Below, piece after piece: positions 6,705 to 10,201 of a stretch of DNA of 10,201 nt (within the stretch, counting starts at the first letter, position 1; each line of letters opens with the position of its first letter). A program made the position numbers and the translations under genes. Source of the stretch: Aquificota bacterium. GTDB taxonomy: Bacteria > Aquificota > Aquificia > Aquificales > Hydrogenothermaceae. Under the pieces are notes generated by a model. It did not search any database. It worked only from the letters and a program-made list of their open reading frames with translations, and was not told the DNA's origin. The stretch covers positions 1-10,201 of the forward strand of contig JAADDV010000199.1 in the NCBI GenBank assembly GCA_013153795.1, in the 5' to 3' direction.

Positions 6705-7835
6705 ATGAAAAATCCATTTACCCTTGGTTTAGCTAGTGATGAGAAATTTTGCAATAGGAAAAAAGAAATCAAAGAACTAAAAACATTCATAAAAAATAGC
6801 CAAAATGTAGTTATTTATTCTCCAAGACGATACGGCAAAACATCACTAATTAAAAAAATTTTAAAAGATATAAACAAAGAAAACAAAAACTTTATCACAA
6901 TATATGCAGACCTTTTTCCTATCTCTTCATATCAGGATTTGGTTGAAATTTTATCTAAAGCAGTAATTGAAGGAATTGGTAGAGAGATTAACAAAAGTTT
7001 CATAAAGAAAATTCAAAACCTCTTTAAAAGCATAGTTCCTTCTTTTACTATAAAACCTGACGGTTCTTTTTCTATTTCATTTAGCTATAATCCAAATATA
7101 CCAATCGAAACTCTTTTATCTGATATTTTTGAAGGTCTAAATAATTACATAACTTCAAAAAAGTTAGAAGTAGTGGTAGTTCTTGATGAATTTCAAGAAA
7201 TCACTACACTACCTGAAGCTCATAAAATAGAAGGTATTATCAGGAGCTATATTCAAAACCACCAAAACATAAGCTACTTTTTTGTAGGCAGTAGGCGTAG
7301 ACTTTTACTTGATATGTTCACAGATAAAAACAAACCTTTTTATAAAAGCTCTTTTTTGTATGAACTAAAAAAAATCCCTGAAAACGAGTTTGTTAGATGT
7401 ATAATTAAAAACTTCGAAAAAACAGGTAAAATCTGTGCTGAAGCTATTGCAAGAAAAATTTATAACCTAGTAGAAGGGTATCCTTATTATGTACAAAAAT
7501 TCTCTTCAATATCATGGGATTTAACTAACAAAAAAGTCACAGAAAAGACAGTTTTACAAGCTTTGGAGATATTAATTAATATAGAAAAAGCCGACTTTGA
7601 GAATGTATGGATAAACCTAAACTATTCTGAAAAGGCTCTATTAAAAGCTATTGTAAAGTTTGGAGGTTCTCAAATCTTTTCAAAAGATTTTATCCAAAAG
7701 TCTGGCTTGTCAATTGGTGGAATACAAAAAGCCGTAAAATCCTTATTAGAAAAAGACATCATAGAACAAACTCAAAACAAAACCTACCGCTTAACAGACC
7801 CAGTTATGAAACTATGGTTGTTAAGGGAAATTTAG
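6705..7835 (+). CDS. AAA+/STAND-type ATPase of the archaeal ATPase_2 family
   Basis: This 376-residue protein starts with the family-typical segment NPFTLGLASDEKFCNRKKEI. Walker A is SPRRYGKTSL with Lys45 and Thr46; Walker B is VVVVLDEFQEI with Asp161 and Glu162; a sensor-like FVGSRRR lies at 193-199. A helical lid region follows, and the last 70 residues form a winged-helix domain (from YSEKALLKAI to TDPVMKLWL). This is the architecture of the archaeal/thermophile ATPase_2 (PF01637-like) proteins, common in thermophile genomes, often in several copies and of unknown cellular role. The start at 6705 follows AGAGGA. It has its own promoter and converges with the HEPN pseudogene, whose stop begins on the very next base. 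A partial paralogue lies at 9803. Family assignment is secure; function is not. Confidence 0.85.
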   Translation: MKNPFTLGLASDEKFCNRKKEIKELKTFIKNSQNVVIYSPRRYGKTSLIKKILKDINKENKNFITIYADLFPISSYQDLVEILSKAVIEGIGREINKSFIKKIQNLFKSIVPSFTIKPDGSFSISFSYNPNIPIETLLSDIFEGLNNYITSKKLEVVVVLDEFQEITTLPEAHKIEGIIRSYIQNHQNISYFFVGSRRRLLLDMFTDKNKPFYKSSFLYELKKIPENEFVRCIIKNFEKTGKICAEAIARKIYNLVEGYPYYVQKFSSISWDLTNKKVTEKTVLQALEILINIEKADFENVWINLNYSEKALLKAIVKFGGSQIFSKDFIQKSGLSIGGIQKAVKSLLEKDIIEQTQNKTYRLTDPVMKLWLLREI

Positions 7836-8194
7836 TTATAAATTTTCAGTATCAAATTCAAAAATTATTTTCAGTTCATTCGACTCTTCTTTAGTATATG
7901 TTTCACTCTCATAATCAGCTTTTATTCTAAAAAAATATAACCTTTCATAAGTTTTGTATATATGTTTTATAGTGTTTTATCCAACAAGTTATTATCTATG
8001 CAGTATTTAGAAAAATGCTTGTTAATTCCTATGTGTTTCCATTTACCATCTAGAGATTTGTGTAAAACAGCTTGCATAAAATTAAACAAAGCAAAATATA
8101 AGTTTGAACCCAAAGTTAATGTATTGTTAGTTTTTATTTGCCAATCAGCAATCTCCAATCTCTCTAAAGATTTTTCTTTATATGTTTTATTCAT
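7836..8194 (-). pseudogene. Frameshifted HEPN-domain protein gene
   Basis: The ATG at 8194 is preceded by AGAGGT at the right distance (minus strand, 8201-8206) and opens a frame reading MNKTYKEKSLERLEIADWQI. That frame stops at 7967-7969. An adjacent frame, open from 7976, continues to a stop at 7836-7838 and carries ERLYFFRIKADYESETYTKE. Joined, the two make a normal-length HEPN protein of about 119 residues. Its first half matches the 'SLERLxIAxW...YxAxFxxxQAxL' helix pair and its second half the RxKADY block of the PF05168-type HEPN family. A single lost or doubly gained base within 7967-7979 explains the break. HEPN proteins of this type act as RNase toxins or partners of small nucleotidyltransferases (MNT). 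No MNT gene is next to it, so it may be an orphan inactivated toxin. Programmed frameshifting or a sequencing error are alternatives. Confidence 0.75.
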
Positions 8195-8454
8195 ATTCAA
8201 ACCTCTAAACTTCAACACTTACTAAGTATAAATCAAATTTCTTTAAAACATAATAACTTTTAACAATTAAAAAGGTATAAGCTTTTAAGTCTATGATATT
8301 CCTTGCTTTTTAACTGTCTATAAAAAACCCAATCCAGTTTTAAATCTAATCCAAAAAACAAAATTATATAATCTTCCGATAAAAAAACAGCAAAATACTT
8401 TGAACTGGAAAAAAGAGATAGATAAAGAAATCCAAACTTTATTACTGTTAAAGT
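8195..8454. other. Long gap between HEPN relic and vapBC: one start-less open frame, otherwise empty
   Basis: Between the HEPN relic and the toxin-antitoxin promoter I see no complete gene on either strand. On the + strand 8289-8465 is open for 58 codons (it begins VYDIPCFLTVYKKPNPVLN and ends LLLLKFDT before a TAG) but has no start codon or ribosome binding site. It could be the 3' remnant of a lost gene; I do not recognise its family. The two minus-strand open frames over the same stretch look like shadows, with compositions unlike real proteins. No nucleotidyltransferase remnant, tRNA or repeat array was found. Confidence 0.3.
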
Positions 8455-8513
8455 TTGACACATAGCTTGTGATGTATATATTTAAGTGTATAAATTCAAT
8501 GCAAGGTGATGCT
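8455..8513 (+). promoter_or_regulatory. Promoter and leader of the vapBC-like operon
   Basis: A perfect TTGACA at 8455-8460 is followed after 16 nt by TATATT at 8477-8482. A short leader then leads to the Shine-Dalgarno AAGG at 8503-8506, 7 nt before the antitoxin ATG at 8514. GTATA occurs twice, at 8474 and 8488, as a 14-nt direct repeat around the -10 box. That is a plausible contact site for the ribbon-helix-helix antitoxin, which in this family normally represses its own promoter. The operator role is inferred. Confidence 0.55.
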
Positions 8514-8777
8514 ATGAGATTAAAAACCAGAAAAGTAAGAAAAAACATAACCATATCCAAAGAAGCAGAAGAAAAACTTAAAGAACTGGCAGAAAAAGAA
8601 AAAAAATCCCAAAGCGAAATTATAGAAGAACTGATAAACAAAGTATATAAAGAAATAGAAAAAAAGAAAAAGTTAGAAGCTCTAAAAAGAATTATTGAGA
8701 ACAGAAAACATTTTGAGGGAATAGACCCTAATCTCACTATCCAGAAAATTAAGGAGCAGATGGGAAGTGAGCTATAA
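8514..8777 (+). CDS. vapB: Ribbon-helix-helix antitoxin (CopG/VapB-like)
   Basis: This 87-residue basic protein begins with a ribbon-helix-helix DNA-binding domain at about residues 6-47: strand RKNITIS, helix KEAEEKLKELAEKEKKS, then QSEIIEELINKVYKEI. The charged, flexible C-terminal 40 residues, including FEGIDPNLTIQKIKEQ, are the usual toxin-wrapping part. It should dimerise, bind its own promoter and neutralise the PIN toxin encoded next. The ATG at 8514 was preferred over upstream in-frame starts (GTG 8469, ATG 8472, ATG 8499) for two reasons: AAGG lies 7 nt before it, and the upstream codons cover the -10 region. Its end overlaps the toxin start by 11 nt, the classic toxin-antitoxin arrangement. 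The symbol vapB reflects the PIN partner; the RHH fold alone would be CopG-like. Confidence 0.85.
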   Translation: MRLKTRKVRKNITISKEAEEKLKELAEKEKKSQSEIIEELINKVYKEIEKKKKLEALKRIIENRKHFEGIDPNLTIQKIKEQMGSEL

Positions 8778-9195
8778 AAAAGTATTTATTGATGCCAATA
8801 TTATTTTAGACCTGTTTTTGAAAGATAGACCTTTTAGTGAATATTCCAAAAAATCATTTTTTTATTTACAAGAAAATGATATAGAGATTTTAACGAGCTG
8901 TGATTTAATAACCACTGTATATTACATATTAAGAAAATATAACAAACAAAAAGCTTTGGAAAACATATTATATGTTTTAAACTTGCTATACCTGATACCA
9001 TTTTCAAATGACAAAACCAAAAAAGCCATAGAACTAATGCAAAAAGACAAAAACTTTAAAGACTTAGAAGATACACTTCAGTATGTTTTAGCAAAAGAAA
9101 ACGAATGTGATTTAATAATATCCAACGACAAAAATTTTTATTCTCCAGATATAAAAGTATTAAGCACGAAAAAATTTGTAGAAGCAATATTGTGA
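8767..9195 (+). CDS. vapC: PIN-domain RNase toxin (VapC-like, PIN_3 type)
   Basis: This 142-residue protein covers a full PIN domain. The first acidic motif is VFIDANIILDLFLK (Asp9); the third block is FKDLEDTLQY (Asp99, Glu101, Asp102); the last is LIISNDKNF (Asp121). The second conserved acid expected in a typical VapC ('SELLYG') is not at its usual place. Here the segment reads TSCDLITTVYYILRK, which resembles the PIN_3-like subfamily where that position is often not Glu. Such toxins cut tRNA or rRNA at single sites when the antitoxin is degraded; this protein's target cannot be read from sequence. The start is a GTG at 8767 with AAGGAG 10 nt upstream, inside the antitoxin gene, giving an 11-nt overlap and coupled translation. 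The gene looks intact. Confidence 0.88.
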   Translation: MSYKKVFIDANIILDLFLKDRPFSEYSKKSFFYLQENDIEILTSCDLITTVYYILRKYNKQKALENILYVLNLLYLIPFSNDKTKKAIELMQKDKNFKDLEDTLQYVLAKENECDLIISNDKNFYSPDIKVLSTKKFVEAIL

Positions 9196-9219
9196 CACAT
9201 CATAAACATTTTAATTTTT

Positions 9220-9522
9220 TTATTCTTCTTTTAGTTCCTCTGCGGAAGAGATGATTTTTATGGTGTCTATGTTTAATTGTTTCAAATCTTTATCCAAAGA
9301 AATAATAAAATTAACTTTATGTTCAATAGCTAACATAACAGTTAGAGCATCTTTGGGCAAAATACCAGATTCTTTGCATAAACTAAATAACTTATCTTTT
9401 AACATAGCAGGGGTATCTACCAAAGAAAATAATTTTTTTATAAAAAAATCCAACAAGGGTATTAGTGTTTCATAAGATTTTTTGGAAAGTTCAGGATTGT
9501 TCTTTAATTCCCAGTGATGAGA
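9220..9522 (-). pseudogene. PIN-domain toxin gene lacking its N-terminal half
   Basis: On the minus strand the frame is open from 9522 to the stop at 9220. It encodes the second half of a PIN domain: HHWELKNNPELSKKSYETLI, then a helical stretch, then the block ILPKDALTVMLAIEHKVNF (Asp of the PKDALT motif) and FIISLDKDLKQL (the final DKD). The first block, with the 'D.N.LL' Asp, and the second acid are absent, and TAA closes the frame at 9523-9525. No good ATG exists; only a TTG at 9456 could start it, giving 78 residues. I read it as a 5'-truncated toxin. It faces the intact vapC tail to tail, with 24 nt between the two stops. A short product with a half PIN fold is unlikely to be active. Confidence 0.65.
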
Positions 9523-9576
9523 TTAGAAGAAAAATATATAAATTACAAAATGAGTTATAAAAAATTTAAACTGTAA
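9516..9576 (+). pseudogene. Possible scar of a second antitoxin/toxin junction
   Basis: In one frame 9516-9560 reads DEIRRKIYKLQNEL and a TAA. In the overlapping frame 9550-9576 reads ATG then MSYKKFKL and a TAA. The intact vapBC junction has an antitoxin ending ...MGSEL-TAA and a toxin starting MSYKK with an 11-nt overlap; here too the overlap is exactly 11 nt (ATGAGTTATAA against GTGAGCTATAA). This suggests the leftover junction of a second, related pair, with the toxin lost after five codons. The match is short, so this is tentative. Confidence 0.4.
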
Positions 9577-9736
9577 GTAATAACCATCACAACAAGAAAA
9601 TCTAAATGAACAATAAAAAGCAAGAAAATAGATTAATATCAGTTTAGAAATTGGAAAAGCTGTTAAAACCATGCAAAAATCTACATAACTATTTTAAATT
9701 CTATTCCTAAATGAAACAGTAGCATGAAATCAGGAC
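9577..9736. other. Gap with no recognisable gene
   Basis: All six frames are broken by frequent stops, and I see no conserved block, RNA structure or repeat. It lies between the toxin-antitoxin scar and the regulatory repeats of the second ATPase. Its base composition is like the rest of the island. It is probably decayed coding sequence or plain spacer. Confidence 0.5.
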
Positions 9737-9753
9737 TTGTAATTCGAAATTTT

Positions 9754-9804
9754 TATTATACATTCATGTATAATACATCTTTATATAATACAGGTTTGTA
9801 TAAT
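9754..9804 (+). repeat. 15-bp tandem repeats carrying TATAAT, with an embedded 20-bp palindrome
   Basis: Three 15-bp units follow one another at 9754 (TATTATACATTCATG), 9769 (TATAATACATCTTTA) and 9784 (TATAATACAGGTTTG). A fourth TATAAT at 9799-9804 overlaps the ATG of the ATPase gene. Across the first two units lies a perfect inverted repeat, ATTATACAT at 9755-9763 and ATGTATAAT at 9766-9774, with 2 nt between. Each TATAAT is a consensus -10 box, but no good -35 stands 16-18 nt ahead of any of them. A dimeric repressor site overlapping the promoter is a natural reading; the role is inferred. Confidence 0.6.
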
Positions 9805-10201
9805 GGAGCATAAAGAGAGAAATCCTTTTTATTTTGGTGGAACTGTTAGTGATGAAGATTTTTGCGATAGGGAAAGGGAGCTTACACAGCTTAAAAGGGA
9901 TATTTTTTCTGGTATAAACATACTCCTGTATTCTCCACGGAGATTTGGAAAGTCATCTCTCCTACTGAAGTTAAAAGAACATCTTGAGAAAGAAGGAATT
10001 AAAGTTATCTTTCTTGATTTGTTTCCTGTTGTAGATGAAAAAGATTTCATAAACCGATATTTTGATGAGGTTGTAAAAACGTTAGTGTCAAAAAAAGACA
10101 AAGTTATCCGGTTTTTAAAACAGTTTACAAATCTTAACTTCAGTGTTAACTCTACCCTTAAGCCTGACGGCAGTATAACCTTTTCTGTTTCTTTTTCTCC
10201 C
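9803..10201 (+). CDS. Second ATPase_2-type ATPase, N-terminal part (runs off the right edge)
   Basis: 133 codons are visible with no stop. The protein begins MEHKERNPFYFGGTVSDEDF and continues CDRERELTQL, the same opening as the ATPase at 6705. Its Walker A is SPRRFGKSSL with Lys50 and Ser51. The shared segment near the right edge, STLKPDGSITFSVSFSP, matches TIKPDGSFSISFSYNP of the first copy, so the two are clear paralogues. Similarity between them is uneven, so they are not a recent duplication. Walker B and the winged helix lie beyond the window. The ATG at 9803 is preceded by a weak CAGG 8 nt away and overlaps a TATAAT; no alternative upstream ATG is in frame. Codon choice is somewhat richer in G (AGG, GGG, CGG) than in the first copy, compatible with a separate origin. 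Confidence 0.82.
   Translation, partial: MEHKERNPFYFGGTVSDEDFCDRERELTQLKRDIFSGINILLYSPRRFGKSSLLLKLKEHLEKEGIKVIFLDLFPVVDEKDFINRYFDEVVKTLVSKKDKVIRFLKQFTNLNFSVNSTLKPDGSITFSVSFSP

Noticed and set aside
7962..8225. 87-codon open frame on the + strand
   Set aside because: It mirrors the HEPN gene on the other strand; the minus-strand translation has clear HEPN blocks on both sides of the frameshift.
8318..8737. 139-codon open frame on the minus strand
   Set aside because: It is antisense to the RHH antitoxin gene and its promoter; the translated product is Ser/Phe-rich and matches no family I know.
9196..9221. Intrinsic terminator after vapC
   Set aside because: There is a T-rich run at 9214-9221 but no GC-containing hairpin before it.
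9251..9475. 74-codon open frame on the + strand
   Set aside because: It is the shadow of the truncated PIN gene, whose minus-strand translation carries the PKDALT and SLDKDL motifs.
9754..9804. CRISPR array
   Set aside because: The units are 15 bp and directly adjacent without spacers, so they are tandem repeats, not a CRISPR array. No other direct repeat with spacers was seen in the window.
9829..10101. 90-codon open frame on the minus strand
   Set aside because: It is antisense to the second ATPase, whose Walker A and family-typical N-terminus are on the + strand.

Overview
The window is very AT-rich, densely packed with genes, and uses AGA/AGG and ATA codons heavily. Together with the protein families present (MSH-type pilus genes, a CARF-HEPN ribonuclease, PIN and HEPN toxins, archaeal-type ATPases), this suggests a thermophilic bacterium. 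A low-GC Aquificota such as the Hydrogenothermaceae is my best guess, but that is inference from style and gene content; no taxonomic marker gene is present.

Region 1 (1-4543, + strand) is the distal part of a type IV pilus / MSHA-like assembly operon. It holds the tail of an upstream gene, a PilO/MshJ-like bitopic protein, a PilP/MshK/GspC-like bitopic protein, the outer-membrane secretin (MshL type), an MshN-like membrane-anchored TPR protein, and a minor prepilin whose C-terminal half is two Ig-like domains. Genes overlap or are separated by 1-3 nt, so they are probably co-transcribed and translationally coupled. The first two proteins would form the inner-membrane platform, the secretin the outer-membrane channel, the TPR protein a connector, and the prepilin a pilus subunit or tip adhesin.

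Region 2 (4544-6533, + strand) is a two-gene unit after a 71-nt gap. The first gene encodes a membrane-anchored coiled-coil PD-(D/E)XK nuclease of the 'Holliday junction resolvase-related endonuclease' type. The second starts on the last base of its stop codon and encodes a CARF-HEPN ribonuclease of the CRISPR DxTHG/TM1812 (Csx1-like) group. No CRISPR array or other cas gene lies in the window. This coupling of a membrane-tethered nuclease with a ligand-sensing RNase is the best candidate for an unusual defence module here.

Region 3 (6534-10201) is an accessory island. Two paralogous ATPases of the archaeal ATPase_2 type (one complete, one running off the right edge) flank an intact VapBC-like toxin-antitoxin pair and several decayed toxin genes. 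The decayed items are a 27-codon PIN fragment at 6552-6632, a frameshifted HEPN gene at 7836-8194, a PIN gene lacking its N-terminal half at 9220-9522, and a possible scar of a second antitoxin/toxin junction at 9516-9576. The second ATPase is preceded by 15-bp tandem repeats built on TATAAT and by a perfect 9-bp inverted repeat, which looks like a regulatory region. The island reads as a place where RNase toxin modules repeatedly arrive and decay.
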